Below, piece after piece: positions 1 through 13,429 of a DNA stretch of 64,000 bases (positions within the stretch are counted from its first letter, which is position 1; every line of letters begins with the position of its first letter). The notes under the pieces were generated by a model that was not told the origin of the DNA, made no database searches, and saw nothing but the letters and a program-made list of their open reading frames with translations. This DNA comes from Trichopria drosophilae (taxonomy: Eukaryota; Arthropoda; Insecta; Hymenoptera; Diapriidae): positions 26,137,001 through 26,201,000 of the forward strand of contig CM059587.1 of the NCBI GenBank assembly GCA_030407085.1. The letters are read 5' to 3'. Both the position numbers and the translations under genes were made by a program.

Positions 1-1388
1 TGCCTTAGCAAGAAATAAAAAAAGAATGTTGTGGAAAAATAAAAAATATTAAATGCAATGTTTCTAAAAACAAATAATGTAAATAGTTTACATTTAATTG
101 GCTGGATACCGTAGTTAATGAGATTCGACATTGTCATAACATTCGTGCAAATGTACAAAACTGCATCATTATGTTTGATACTACATTTTAGTATTTGAAC
201 CCTGTGAGAAAAATTGTTAAAATTCTAAAATAAAAAAGTTATGCATGTCTAAAAAAAAAAAAACATCAATATTTTTTTGTTTATTTGTATTTATTCTAAT
301 TTTAATATGGGTAATGGCATCGACATACCTCTGATAGGCAGAAATATCGTGTCAACAATGAATTTGCTGTCAGATAGGCGTATTTCGGAAAACTAAAATT
401 CAAAATGGCAGACACAAAATGCGGATAAAACTGAATTATTATTCGTATTATCTTAGCCATGTGTTGAAAATCGCAAAACTCAAGGAATTTTTAAAAATCT
501 TGGTAGCCAAGCATTTTTCAAGGTGCTAATTACAAAGTTGAAGTCATTTGTTGAAAATAAAAAATGTACGTTTGAATATGGCGAACAAAAATGTTTAAAC
601 TTGTTCGGATTCACTTGAAACTTATCATGTTGGAATTTTTGGGGTTGTTAATGACACATTGGATCGACTGTTTTGAGTATTTAAAAACTGATCCAGATTC
701 TTGATCAGCAATCTTAAAACCAATTCAATAAAACGTTTGAATATCAATTTCATAAAAACCGATTAAGCATTGCGATTTTGAACATATGGTGCTGATATTG
801 CGAATAAAAATACAATTCTATCGGGCCCTTTTTTTTCCGCCATTTTTAATCTTTGTTTTCCAAAATATGCCTATCTGATAGTAAATTCATTTTTGACACA
901 ATATTTGTGACTTTTAGAGGTGTGCGCATAATAAAATTCAATAAATTAAAAATAAAGCCATAAAATGCCATGCTTTAAAACAAAGTGTATACCTTTTTTA
1001 TTTCAACATTTGAGAAATGTTGATATATGCCTTTGGAAAGAGCGGATCTTGGCCAGTAAGAGATGACTAAAGATACATTTTTCTCGTGTGATTTAAATAT
1101 TAAAATATAGTGTCAATCTTCAGAAAAAAACTTTGTACATTTGGGCCTTAAAGGGTTAAAGGATTTTGGTTATCGGTGAATTTTTAAAAGTGTTGCTTCG
1201 TATCTAACCTTTCTTTAATGTGCCCAGAAAAACTGGATATTAAGAAGAGGATAATGAACGTCCTACTATCAACTATTAATACAATCATATTTTGTACATA
1301 GTAATAGTTAGCTATGTGTTAGTAATTGTTTCAAGTACGTACAAGATTATATGGATTATTTATATACGGTCGAGATGTACGTACTAAC
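1..1388 (-). other. Nhe2: Intron 2 of the Na+/H+ exchanger gene (5' part)
   Basis: Begins with the GTTAGT donor at 1388 and runs off the left edge of the window. About 340-1160 is a dispersed repeat (separate entry). The remainder is A/T-rich with no exon-like stretch. Confidence 0.75.
340..1160 (+). repeat. Dispersed GCCATTTT-type repeat, copy A
   Basis: Shares an ordered set of blocks with copy B at 9250-9895, among them GATAGTAAATTCATTT, CGACTTTTAGAG, AATAAAATTCAATA and TTGGGCCTTAAAGGGTTAAA. Divergence is high and indels are many, so it is old. It has no coding frame. Confidence 0.65.
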
Positions 1389-1652
1389 CTATAGAAAGTG
1401 TATTGAATATCGTCCCAAGTACAGCAAATAATAAAATCGTCCCCAGATGATCAAAAAATAATCTGTTCGGCATGAAATAACCAGCATCCAGGATGATTGG
1501 CGGTAGCATATACAGGAAGAAAGTATCCGGCGTTAATGGAGACACGTGAACACTGCTTGCCTGGAATAGAAGGAATCCAACGACGACTCCAACTACTATC
1601 AATAAGCATGATTCTGGAAATATTTTACTTAATCTCGGGGCCATATGAAAAC
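1389..1652 (-). CDS. Nhe2: Na+/H+ exchanger (SLC9A2/3/5-like), coding exon 2
   Basis: Internal exon of 264 bp that completes the split Gly codon and adds 87 residues, about 155-241 of the protein, before a second phase-1 boundary. The acceptor is TTTCCAG at 1659-1653 and the donor GTTAGT at 1388. The sequence covers two membrane segments: [19 protein letters not shown], then [18 protein letters not shown], followed by NRLFF and the start of the next helix ([19 protein letters not shown]). The [18 protein letters not shown] block is the hallmark of the SLC9 NHE1-5 branch and lies in the region tied to amiloride-type inhibitor and cation binding in vertebrate NHE1. Read alone, the frame hits TAG just past the donor, so the exon must be spliced onward. 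Later exons, including the rest of the exchanger core and the cytosolic tail, lie to the left of the window. Confidence 0.93.
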
Positions 1653-1699
1653 CTGGAAATCAAAATATAATGAATATTAGTTATTAAACATACTTCATA

Positions 1700-4600
1700 T
1701 TAGTTGTAGTTATTTTCGTATAGTAAATGATTAACATATTGAATTGAATATTGCAGGAATAATATAACATGGAAAATATCGCAAAATATTGTATATTTAT
1801 TCTATATGAGAATCGGGTTAAAGACTGACACTTATTTTCTAGTGAAAGATGATGTTGTTCGTTAATTTAACAACTTGTTACAAGTACTATCTAATTATAT
1901 GCAAGAGAAATGTTTAAAATAGTCACGTAAACATGTTTCATTACTGTTGTAACAACGTCACTAACTCGTATATATTTCTTGATACATAGGACCACACAAG
2001 TTAAAAAAAGAAGTATTGATTAAACCGTGTTTCGGTGATGTTTTTGGGTCCCTGAATTTGAATCCGATGTTAGTTTTGCACTATCCGGATTGCTTAGTCA
2101 ATATCAGAAAATGATCGTATACTCCGTGAACAGTTTACTTGGGGGTTCTTAGGTCATTGAACACGAAACTGAAACATAAAATGAAAATCGACCAATCAAT
2201 GTGTCGGAATAGAAATGTACTAAATTTGCTTGATGGTTATTACTCGGGGTAAAAAAATATTAATTTTAACACTGCTCGAGAATAATAAAGTGGATATAGT
2301 CTACTACTAACCATTCCGAAAAGAAAACAGTGAGAAAAAAATTAGAAATAAAAAAATAGAACTATTTACTAAACATGTGGTTGATTTATCAGCCAGATAT
2401 TAAGTATTTTCAACTATATTTTAGTTGAATTCAGTAAAAGGAAGAACTGATATGTAGAAATGACTAAAAGGTGCTAATTTGCATCCACATGTTTAATCAA
2501 TATTTCTAATTATTTTTTAGAGTGTATATCTTTAATTTATAATTGTAACGTCCCCTGGCTGTAAATTGTTTTCTATGATTTTAGAAGTGTTGTACACACG
2601 TAAGTATTAGCTTTGAATCAATCTACATGGCGCACAAGCTTGTAAATAGTATGTGAGTATTTCACAAAAATTAGCCACATGAACACTTTTATTTTGAGCT
2701 CGCCACGTGGTGTTATACAATTTTTACATTTTTTCAAAAAATTAAATATTTTTTAAAAATTAATTTAAAGTAATTTTATTCTCGTTAGAATTAATTGAAA
2801 TTTTTTGAAAGTTATTTATTTTGGTGATATTATGAAGTTACACCGAAAAACTAGCGATGGCAATGTAAAATATAATAGTTTTATCAAATATAATATTGAA
2901 TTTGGCCACGTATATTTTTTATCGTAATTCCTCTGGCTTACTTTTTCTTCTAAAGAAATAGCTGCTTCTTACTAAATTACATGCGGTAAATTTACACTCG
3001 TTTAGTAATTTATTACCTTATTATTCCGAATTGTTTATTTTATTGTGAAAGTCTGGAAATATAAAAAAATGTTCTTGTAATTCCCCTGTCATGTGTAATT
3101 TCTCTGTCAGTTTTAATATAAATCATCTTTATTATTATTTTCTCTACAAAATAATATGAAAGAATTCATTTGTAACTATACTCAATTATAAAAGACGCAA
3201 TTACAGACTAAAAATAAGACTGTAAAAAGGATGCCTGACGTAGAAACTAAAAATAATGAAACTCGAACGAAAATAAGAAAAAGGAACTAAATTTATGATA
3301 CTAATGTGTTTGAAACAAAAATCATTGTACTTTAATTTTTTGTTATAATTTAAATTTACAGACATTTATAAAATATTATTTTTTTTTCTTTCAAAATATA
3401 TTTTTCAACATTTAGTTACTTGTTATTTATTGATATTATTGTTATATTTACACACTTTTGGTTAATTCGTTCAATTTCTGGAATTCTGCGTGTCCGTGAT
3501 ATATATTTATTTTATAACTAGTACAAACATATTTCATGAGATTAAAATGAGAAATTAGACTATTTTCTAAAATCTTGATTGGATGAAAATCACCCATATA
3601 AAACCCGGTTTTCCTATCGTCCGCCTGGTAAATTCGACTCCTGCGGGAGTCAAATATTTTTCGGACTTATTGCGCACTGTATTCACCACATTATATCCAA
3701 TTTTACTCCCAGTTTGACCCACAGACAACGACAGGGATGTGAACAATACTAACAAAATCGTTTATATGGCTTATAGATTTCCTCCAAAATGTACGGGTAT
3801 AAGATTACCATTTTCCTTTCTCATCTCTTTTCTCTTAGAAAAACTATTTATTTTCCGTATCCATAAAGTCAGACGTATATTCTCCACGTTATTTTTCCGA
3901 ACAGTACTAAAATTACTATTTTGTGGTGGTTCCAATTATCCTCCTGTTATAAACGTCAAGCAAATTTAGAGTTATTTGAATCTATCCGCTACATTGGGGT
4001 CAACATTTTTACTTTCTAAAATGTGTCACAGTCTTGTGCTCAATGACTTCAGAACCCCCGAAGTAAAGCACAGAACATGATCACTTTCCGACATTACCTC
4101 CATAATTGATATACTTCGTCGCCATATCCAATCTCTCATCTTCGATTTGGAATTTCTAAGGTTTTATTTAAAATCATGACATCAAGAAATATATATTTAA
4201 TATGCTCACATTTGTCATTGATTTTTCAATGGTATGACGTTTTGTAAAGTCAAATTACACAAACTCAGATCAGAAATGATTCATTTAAAAAAATTCTAAC
4301 GTGATGAAGCAATACAGACATTGGATTCAAATTCAGAAACTCAAAAGAACATAAATATGGTTTGATCGATACTTTTTTATCTTTAATTTTGTGGTTCTGA
4401 GTTATTGAATTCAACCTGTTCTAAAAGGTATTTGCATATTTTCTGGAAACAATACACTATTTTTTATTTCAAGGAGGTACAAGTCTTATTATACAAAGTC
4501 CTGACTTGCACCAATGGGTGCCTCGTGAGTTTCCACCCAAATTATATATAGGAGACTCTAAAAAAGATAATTGGACCAAATATTCTACAATAAACTAGGT

Positions 4601-5570
4601 CAATATGAGAGTTAAATTTGCCCGTCATTATTGTCGATATCCATCGTGAAGCTGGAGATAAAGCCAGCTGAATAATAGCATATTATGAGATATATCAATT
4701 TAATATGTATTATATTACTGTCTAAAACGTTGACGCATTAACAATATATATTATATTATCAATATATCGTATTTCAATATAGCAACATCAAACTACTGTA
4801 GGAAGCTTTAGCGGTTGATTTCCAGCAATACTCGTCTAGGTATTTCCGGTAGTTACAAGAAGTTTGTTTCGTGGTTACCTAATGTATCGTGTTGAACTCC
4901 AAGTATTCAGGGTGAGCAAATAAAGTGCTCTGGTAACGCACTTTGCAAAAAATTCTAACCATCGTAATCACGGTTATCATTGTAAAAAATTTCAAAAATT
5001 TAACTAGGCATTGTAAACACATATATTTGTATAAATCAATCCAAATATTTTTACCACGGAAATTCAAGATTTTTTGTAAATTTACAGTAATTTCACCAAT
5101 GTAATGATTTGGTCGATGATTAACTTGGAGAATATAGCATCTGTAGGATTACTAGAACAGAATATTTCGTAAAAATGACCTATAATTGATTAGTTGTCCT
5201 GATATTTTCAGAAATAATTGTTTGCAACTGTGTACCATTTTTGTCCCGGTGGGAAATAAACAATAAGGCGTGATTGATCGAAAATTCATAAAAAATGGTT
5301 GTACTAAAATAAAGGTACTACTTAAGACAAATGTCTGCTTACTGCTCTAATAAAAATCGAGTCCAATTATTTCAAAATAATGGCTAAAATAATGGACAGT
5401 AAAACTGTACACGTTCCTATTTGCAATGAAACATGTGTATATCCACTACATGACTAGTCAAATTTGAAATAAAATGAGGGGCATAGTTAATTGCCGGTAC
5501 ATTTGTAGACTATTTGTATTATTTGAATAAAAACTGAAATACAATTAATTTAAAAATAACAGAGGTTAAC
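1700..5570. other. Intron 1, nothing recognised
   Basis: A/T-rich DNA with long A and T runs. A slightly G+C-richer spot at 3600-3960 has short frames on both strands but no family match or repeat structure. Confidence 0.6.
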
Positions 5571-5577
5571 AAGTCTT

Positions 5578-5597
5578 TGTTGTTGTTGTTGTTGTTG
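5578..5597 (+). repeat. (TGT)n microsatellite
   Basis: Six to seven uninterrupted TGT units. Confidence 0.9.
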
Positions 5598-5677
5598 TGG
5601 GCCAATTTCGAAGTCATTTTATGGTAATCCGCAGTTAAAATTGGCTCATCACTTTAAGATTTTAAGATATTTGAGGT

Positions 5678-6171
5678 CATGTGCACTAAAAACGAATTTT
5701 TTTTTGTTACTTTCATGGTAAGGTATAGAATACAACAAATTTTTGTGGCTTTTTTACTAGTTGCACCATTTATCGACTACTTAAATTTTTGTTTCACAAA
5801 GTTAGTGGTGTATTAAATTATGATATTTGTCCCAATTACCTTATTGGATTTGTGTTACCCGTCATTTTGAATCAGACATCTTAGAAATGGACGATATAGT
5901 TTTTCTAACTTCATCCACATACTTGGCTATAAGTACCAGTTTCCAAGAACAATTAAAAAGTAGAAACGCTGTTTGGATAAATTTCATAATTTAAAATGGC
6001 CCTAACTTATTCGTGAGAAAATATCTTTGGTTGGTGACTAATAGCTTATTTTTAAGAATGAGAGTAATAGTAAATTATGCAAGTTGTAAAAAAAGCCACA
6101 AACATTTGTTGTGTTCTATACATAACTTCGAAAGTGGCAAAAAAATTATTTTTTCGTGTAAAAATATTTCA
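5678..6171. repeat. Fold-back repeat
   Basis: Arms 5678-5774 and 6073-6171 are inverted copies sharing ACAACAAATTTTTGTGGCTT-like and GTATAGAA blocks. They flank about 300 bp with a CGTCATTTTGAATCAGACAT segment resembling the GCCATTTT-type repeat family. It may be a rearranged copy of that family. Confidence 0.55.
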
Positions 6172-6179
6172 AAATCCTG

Positions 6180-8650
6180 ACGCGATGGGACGATTCTGAT
6201 TTCGGCTTCAGATCCTATCCACGAAATTACTTCAGAAATCAGCAACATCTTTGTCATAACAAGCAAGACATTGAAGTTGAGGATTGTCATTCAATTTTGG
6301 CGAAATTTCAATGTTTCACCACCTATTTGAATGTTTTTGTTTGCAATGAACTGTTTTAATACCAAATTATCATTTTGATAATCATCTAATTGTATGAAAT
6401 TTTATTTTTAAGAAATATTTTCAAAAATCTACGAGATCATTTTTGGGGACTTCTTGCAATCCATCCTCTGATTTAATCAGTTTCAAAAGTTTTGCTTGGA
6501 AATATATTTTGTTACCCCGTTGACTACTATTGTCATTGCCAACAGTATCATAATGACATCACGAGTAATCCGTCTTTACTATCAGTACTGGTATTGTCTC
6601 CGATGTTACTTGTCTAATAAGTTCGATGTCAATATCCTAATCCTAATTTGCTTATTTTGTACAATTTTACTATTCACGATTTAAACACAAACGATTGAAG
6701 GAAATTGATAAATAATTTTATTTCTGATTTGGTCTGAATAACTTTATAAAATGTTAAATACTATTTACACTTTGAATAATTCCTTTATTGAAAAATAATT
6801 TATAATAAGTAGATCCAATATATACCCTGCATGTAGGTATTTGTAACGTATACAGTCTTCAACTCGTCAGGTTTGCTAGTAAACAGATAGCATCTAAAAC
6901 TAAATTGATTTTCTACCAGGGTGATTCCATTCGTAAACACGTTTCCTATAATTTACGAGTTTTCCAAATAGAAATATTATTATATACACAATAGTGTAAC
7001 TAGTATAAGAAATGTTATGTATGTTACGTAAGTCATTCAGTTTATGTAATTTTTTTTACTACTTGAGACTTTCGACGAAAATAGTATCTAAATACAAGAT
7101 GTCCATCATTAAATTAAGATATCATATCGTTTCAAATACATTTAAAGAATTTATTAAGCAACCTCTACTTTCAGTCAACAAATAATAATCAAACTTAATT
7201 AAAACTTTACTACTTTACTTCCAACTACCTCCAAAGTCTCATTTTAGTCGACTTTTAGAATTTTATGCCAGTTTATGCAAGAACTAATATCGATTTTAAC
7301 ATTTAATGAACGTGTAGCATTTGCTTCTGTATATTTCGCAAACAAATTTGGTATTACGATATTTGTCGAATGAGAGCAATAATGTCTCAATGGAGTGGGC
7401 GTAATTCGAGTGCGTTTGATGCAACTCGGTCCACATTCCATTGCATTTATTACATTGGAAAATATATTAAGCTTGTCGTGATTCTATTGACAATGAAATT
7501 AAATATGTAGTCTTGGCATTGACCCAGACCTTGTTTCCAGTGCCTCACTCATGCATGCACGTGACCCATTCAAAAATTTCCTACTGTGTTGGCATTTATT
7601 AGCGAAACGAAACTCTATCCATAAAATACTTTTGAAATATAACTTAAATAAAATGAAAACATGCAACTGTATGCCACAAAAATATTTTGAAAACTTTTGT
7701 TCAATGCGCAACTCTACATTCTTTCGAATTCGCAGATGTTTGATAAACGTCAATTGTTCATGTACTCCTATACATTTGATTAATAGTATCAGATTTTTTC
7801 AGATAAATTGTTCAGAAAATAATTGAATTTTAACATTGCATTGTTATAGAATTTTTTAAATTTAATTGTTTTTCGTTAAAGTGTAATAGTGAATATTGTG
7901 TGCCCAACTCGCGTATCGCTTCGATGAAAGTTGATCGCATATATTGTAATTTTATCGAGTTAGTATCGAACACGTGTAATAGCATTCTTAAATTAAATTT
8001 CTGCTCTCCATATTCTGTAAAAAGATTACTGTACAAAAAAAAATGTTTATGACGAAAACGTTTTTATAAATGAAACAAATAAATTTATAAATATATAAAT
8101 AAATTTTGGTTTTGCTTTACTTTGCGACGAAATTATACAAAAAGGTACAACTTAGAATAAAACATACTTTCCGGAGTAAAATTTGTATCTTCTACTATAT
8201 TAATAACTTAGTATTTATGCGTTTATTATATTATATAAATAGTACGACAGTTATTAAAAAACAAGTTATTGAAGAAAATTTTATTATACTGTCAATAAAT
8301 TGATGTAATAAAGTCTGTTAATTTCGATTTGAAGTATTGAAGTTACCATATTTTGTTTCGATAAATTAGAAAGATTGCGCTCGCTAATTGAAGAGGAATT
8401 ATTTCTGATTTTCTGTAACGCAAATCTATTCATTAACCTTAATACTTTAAAATATATTATACTATTTTGATCTTAATATCTGTTTACATTTATCATACAT
8501 ATATTCTAAAAAATATTTCATAACCTCAAGGAACACCTTGTCATACTTCAACTTTGAAATTGTGTAATTATACGTACGTATACAACTGCAAAATCGAAAC
8601 CTATAATGAATATTCAATTTCTTATTGCTTCAAGATCTTAAGTTTAGCAT
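6180..8650. other. Intron 1, nothing firmly recognised
   Basis: Minus-strand frames at 7244-7441, 7499-7753 and 7830-8036 follow each other and have a protein-like composition, but no domain was recognised. The rest is A/T-rich. Confidence 0.5.
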
Positions 8651-8659
8651 TAATAACAG

Positions 8660-9010
8660 CCTTGCCACGGTAGAATCAGCCTGTATTAAAACGGGGTTTC
8701 AGCAAGCATCCAGCCCGGTTAGCCCGATTATAAAATCAACGAGATCTGATCCGAATAGAAACCGGCCTTTTGCTGGGCTTCAGCCGGTATAGCCCGAATG
8801 GGATATAGTAAGATATCGGGTTCAAATCCAGAATACAACGAGAAGAACTTCGTTTGATTCTGATGTCATACCAGGCGGTGATCCGGACAGAAATATTTCA
8901 TTGGCTGTAGTTCAATCGGGATCTTTTGTCAGCACTTGGACAAATCATTAATAAGTAGGGCTACCCGGCGACCCGGCTAGATTCTAGCCATAGTCCAGAA
9001 AACTAGTTCC
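8660..9010. repeat. G+C-rich patch with repeated AGCCCG motifs
   Basis: It stands out from the A/T-rich intron. Two imperfect tandem units of about 90 bp each start with CAGCCCGGTTAGCCCGA or CAGCCGGTATAGCCCGAA, and a related CTACCCGGCGACCCGGCTAG lies at the right end. There is no frame or known family. The GGGTTCAAATCC at 8819-8830 resembles a tRNA B box but has no matching A box. Confidence 0.45.
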
Positions 9011-9249
9011 CATTATTGCTGCCAGGGGGTGCATGCGACACTCTTTTATACCCATTAGAGAAATTAGTTCTTGTTTGGTACATAAGGAGCGTTGCTGATA
9101 CCTTTCGACACGATATATCACTGTCTGTAATTTGCAGTTTGGTAGCCAAAATAAACTATTCTTTCTTTTTACAAATTATTTTTTCTTTCTACAAATTAAA
9201 ATTAACCTGTTATTGCCTTCCAGTAATAATTAAAGTCAACCGTTAATTA

Positions 9250-9895
9250 GATTTTTTTAAATTTCGCCCGTCATGTTGGATCCGCCATTTTGAATTTTTA
9301 ATAATTAACTTCAGATTTGTGATCAGTGACCCTAAAAACACTCGAGTAACAAGTTTCAAGTGAATTAGATTAATTTTTTTAAATTTCATCCGCCATTTTG
9401 GATTCTTTTTTTTTTTAATTTTGGGAAACGGACTACAGATTCGTGATCAGCGACCTCAAAAGCATTTGCATATCAAGTTTTGTACAATGCTAGTAATTTA
9501 TTTCGGTTTTGCGTCAATGGCTGAGATATTACAAATAAAATTTTAATTTTATGGCCATTTTATTCTTTTCAAAATACCCGCCTCTGATAGAAAATTCATT
9601 TCCACACGATATTTGCGACTTTTAGAGATATTCAGATGCCATAATCCATAATAAAATTCAATACTATGAAAATAAAACAACAAAAAATCCATGTTTTTTT
9701 TTAAAACGTGTATAACTTTTTTATTTCTAAATTTGAACAATTTTGCAATGCACCGTTGAAATGAGTGATCTTTGGCAAATAAGAAATAGCTATTGTAGAA
9801 TTTTTCTCATGGAGTTTCAATGTTAAAATATAATGTCCAACTTCAAGAAAAAAAATTGTAGATTTGGGCGTTGAAGGATTAAATTAAATGTCATC
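9250..9895 (+). repeat. Dispersed GCCATTTT-type repeat, copy B
   Basis: Best-preserved copy of the family. It holds the recurring segments GGATCCGCCATTTTGAAT and AGATTTGTGATCAGTGACCC, each duplicated internally (9282-9345 and 9390-9460), so the family itself is made of tandem sub-units. Confidence 0.65.
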
Positions 9896-10780
9896 ATACT
9901 CTAAGTTAAATATTTGTTTTAATTTTATTAGTCCAAATATCTTCATTGCTATTGTATTTAATGTTTAAACCAAATTGCTTTTTGAATGAAAATCAATAAA
10001 CGTTCTCACTTATGCACGCTGTGTTCTTTACATTTGAGGATTTAATCCTCATCTACAATGAACACATTGATTTGCTATTCTGAAAAGGAAATTTATGTAC
10101 AGGTATTCTAATAATTCTAATTATAATGTAGACAACGTTTTCAGGGAAACCCACATCTTAAATATTCGATAAGGAAGTCCACAATTCCTCTAAAAATTTG
10201 GAAATGTATTTTTTATAGTTTTTATTACTGAATGTGACCAGAGATTTTAAAAATTCAATATGGTAAATCAAAAATATCTTAATATTCAAAGTTTTAAAAT
10301 TTGCGGCAATATTTATGTATTAAACTCAATGGAAGACATTACAGACGAGGCGACTTGGAACGCTGTCGGTTATTTCGAATTGTAGATGAAGTCTTTCAAT
10401 ATATCGCCACCCAATTTTCAATATGAATATAAACAACGTACATCGAAAACTATAAAAATCATAATATCGAGAAATGCAGATGCAGCTCAATAACGGCAAA
10501 GAAATCTCTAAATATATACTGGAGATAATATCGTCGAATTGAGATAATAGGAATAGATCAATAGCTACAGTATCTATCTATTTTGAAATCTGACGCTCAG
10601 AATGGTATGAACATCTTTATGAACTGTCAATTACGTAAAAAAACTTTTTATCTATGTTCCAACATTACACGAAAAATGATTGCTAGAAACAATAGAGAGT
10701 TTGTTAAAAGCTTAAATAATCATGTGATTTCATAACGACGTAATTTCAAAACTGTAACAATAAATGGATTGTCGTTTATA

Positions 10781-11447
10781 CACTGAAAAAAAAATCTTAG
10801 TTGATTTGACTACTTTTTAACTACTGAAATTATTTCAATGGTTCCTCTACGAAATTTTATAGGTTATAGTTACAACCATAAAGAAATTAAATCAACAAAA
10901 AATATTAGTTACGGAAACGACATTTTGGCAGTCAATTCTACTACATTTAAAAACATTTTTTAGAGTCTAACTACCTAGTACACTAAAAACTATTCACCTT
11001 ATTATATATTTTTAATTAAATTTAACAGAACTATATTTTTAGTTGATTTAACTTTTTTACGGTAGTAACCGCCAGTTTGAAAAATTTCATGAAGAGTATC
11101 AAATTACTCTACGTAATTAAAAAGTAGTCAAATCAACTAAGAATTTTTATGGAAATTTTTTTTAGTGCAATTATTTTTAGTGCAGTTATTGGCGGTTGCT
11201 TTTTTATTATATTAGTGCATGTCTTTTTGAGTCTTATGCAATGGTATCGCATTTCTTGATCCCCAATCATTCGGAATACTATTTCGTTTACTAGGTAAAT
11301 AATATTAACATAAGTAAAAATAGTAAAATTAAAAACATACTAATAAAAATAACACAAAATCATACTAATAAAAAAGTATTTCTTTTAACTACTCTCGACT
11401 CAACTTCTCAATGGTACTTGAATTTGTCAAGTAATTTTTTTTCAGTG
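10781..11447. mobile_element. Nested CACTG-ended MITEs
   Basis: The outer ends CACTGAAAAAAAA and TTTTTTTTCAGTG are flanked by TA. An inner inverted pair (TTAGTTGATTTGACTACTTT at about 10798 and its complement near 11124-11144) suggests that a first MITE, 10781-11167, was joined to or invaded by a related piece. Additional TTAGTTGATTTAAC-like fragments lie at 11039-11055. There is no coding frame. Confidence 0.6.
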
Positions 11448-12392
11448 TATTTTAAGAGCTGTTTTAAAACTTTCTTTACTATTTACATATTTTGAGCACT
11501 TGGGCCCTGATACTCATTACATTACATATCCAAAAGTCGTCTTGTTTTAGTCAATATTTTTGGAGAACATTTTTCTTCAGGTATATGATTAAGCTCCAAT
11601 AATATCAAGAAACGAATATCATGAATGTAAATTTATTTTAAATACACCTTTTATTAATAGAAAAATCACTTTCGTGGACTAAAATTATAAGTAATCAAAC
11701 GATTTATCGTCTGAGAAGTCCAATATATATACTAAGAACCGTTTTGTTGTACAAACTAAGTTTTACTATACGATACTGGGTTAAACTTATTAAGTAAGTA
11801 AGGAAATGCCCTGTTTAAAATAAATATCCTATCTGAGCAAATACTGGTAATAAAGTTTTAACAACATATAATTGAGGCAGTCATTCCTTCTGACCAATCG
11901 TGATAAAGTTGCAATAGCTCTACTCATAGTTGAGTTAACTATATCTCCCTGTTACTGGTCGATTTTCTACTTTGGCTGTATATTATTCAACAATAATAAG
12001 AAAAAGCAATAACCCTATGAAATTTAATGTTCATAATATATACTTTACCATTCGCTTGTAACAATTTTGACTTGTCACAAACATACAATATATTTATAAT
12101 TAAACTAATTGATTCAATTCAACCATTAGCGTAAATTATTGCGCTTCTTGTGATTAATCATTTTTATTCGCGTAATTTATTCCTTGAATAGTTATATCGT
12201 CGTATAATTGGTTTTGTCGTCTCGTAGTGTGTATAAGAATGCAATTTGTAAATTTTTATTTTTATGACGAGTGAAACATCGAATATTATAATTATTATTA
12301 TGTTCAGTGAAAGATACCAACAACAAAAATTATCAATGCAATGATCAAATCAATTAATAATCAATTATAACTGTGCGTAAATTTGATTATAA

Positions 12393-13423
12393 ATATGAAT
12401 CGGTCCGTGCAAAAAGGGCCGACAAATTGAGATAATGATAAATTCTAACTTTTGAGGCTCCGGTCTTTCATTTGGCACTTATTAAAATTTTTAATCTTCA
12501 TTTCCTGATGTCCGATTTATGCAAAAAGGGCCCCAAGTCCAGGACTTAGATCCCTTTTTGCATAAATTGGAAGTGACATTTTTTTATACCGGATATTATT
12601 TACACTGAGAAAAAAATGTAGTAAAAGATAGTATTTAATACTACTTGTTGCAGTAAAATATGTGCCAATAAATACATGTATATATTTTACCACTATAAAT
12701 TGTCATGTAAGATATATTGTAGGATACGCGTTGTAGTTGTAATAGTTACAACTACACTGGTGAACAACAAATATTGTACCAGTTTTGTATACTATCCATA
12801 TTGATAAATATAGTTATGTTAACATATACGAAAATCATGTTAGCACAATGTTTAATATTGAAATATTAAATATGAATTATTCAAACTTATTCGTATTAAG
12901 AGAGATTTGTTTACTGATTATTACACACATACTTACTGTATTTATAAATAACAGTAATCTTTCGGAACTATTATAATTTAACGTCGGTTAAAATTATAAT
13001 AATATATACCAGATAAATATCTAAGTTTTTAGAATTCCCTGATCGAATAGCCTACTGTTACTGATGAAAAAGATAATGAATTTAGTTCTTAATACACCGC
13101 AAAATTTAATTTTACATTGTATTACACTTTTGCAAATAAATTAGTTAGCTGTGTTATAAAATTATTACTTTTTTTTCATGTTACTCGTGATTCATGTAAA
13201 AAGGGACCTACTAAGTCCACTAATATTTTGTATAATTATTAAAAATCCTCTTTAACTTTAAGCATAGAACGATATTTGTACTATTGTAAGTGCATAAAAG
13301 CAACATTTCTATTAAATAATATTTTTATTTTTCATTCTGTAATAAAAGTAAATCAGTTTTTTGCGTTTTCCCAACAATTATCTATATGGACTTAGTGCCC
13401 TTTTTGCATGAACCGATTCATAT
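12393..13423. mobile_element. TIR element with CAAAAAGGG ends
   Basis: The ends ATATGAATCGGTCCGTGCAA (left) and the complement of the right end (ATATGAATCGGTTCATGCAA) form TIRs of about 29 bp through AAAGGGC. A perfect-looking internal palindrome at 12515-12567 repeats the same GCAAAAAGGG core facing itself, and another half-copy lies at 13196-13217. This suggests several small elements nested or fused. A CACTGAGAAAAAAA motif at 12604 may mark a further insertion. There is no transposase. Confidence 0.6.
12515..12567. repeat. 53-bp palindrome
   Basis: ATTTATGCAAAAAGGGCC meets its near-complement around the centre CAAGTCCAGGACTTA-like core. It would form a strong hairpin or cruciform. Confidence 0.85.
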
Positions 13424-13429
13424 ATTGTA

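Noticed and set aside
7244..8036. Three successive minus-strand frames that look protein-like
   Set aside because: No recognised motif, no splice sites joining them and overlapping plus-strand frames of similar length; left as unrecognised intron.
8760..8835. tRNA gene suggested by GGGTTCAAATCC
   Set aside because: No A box at a suitable distance and no cloverleaf could be drawn.
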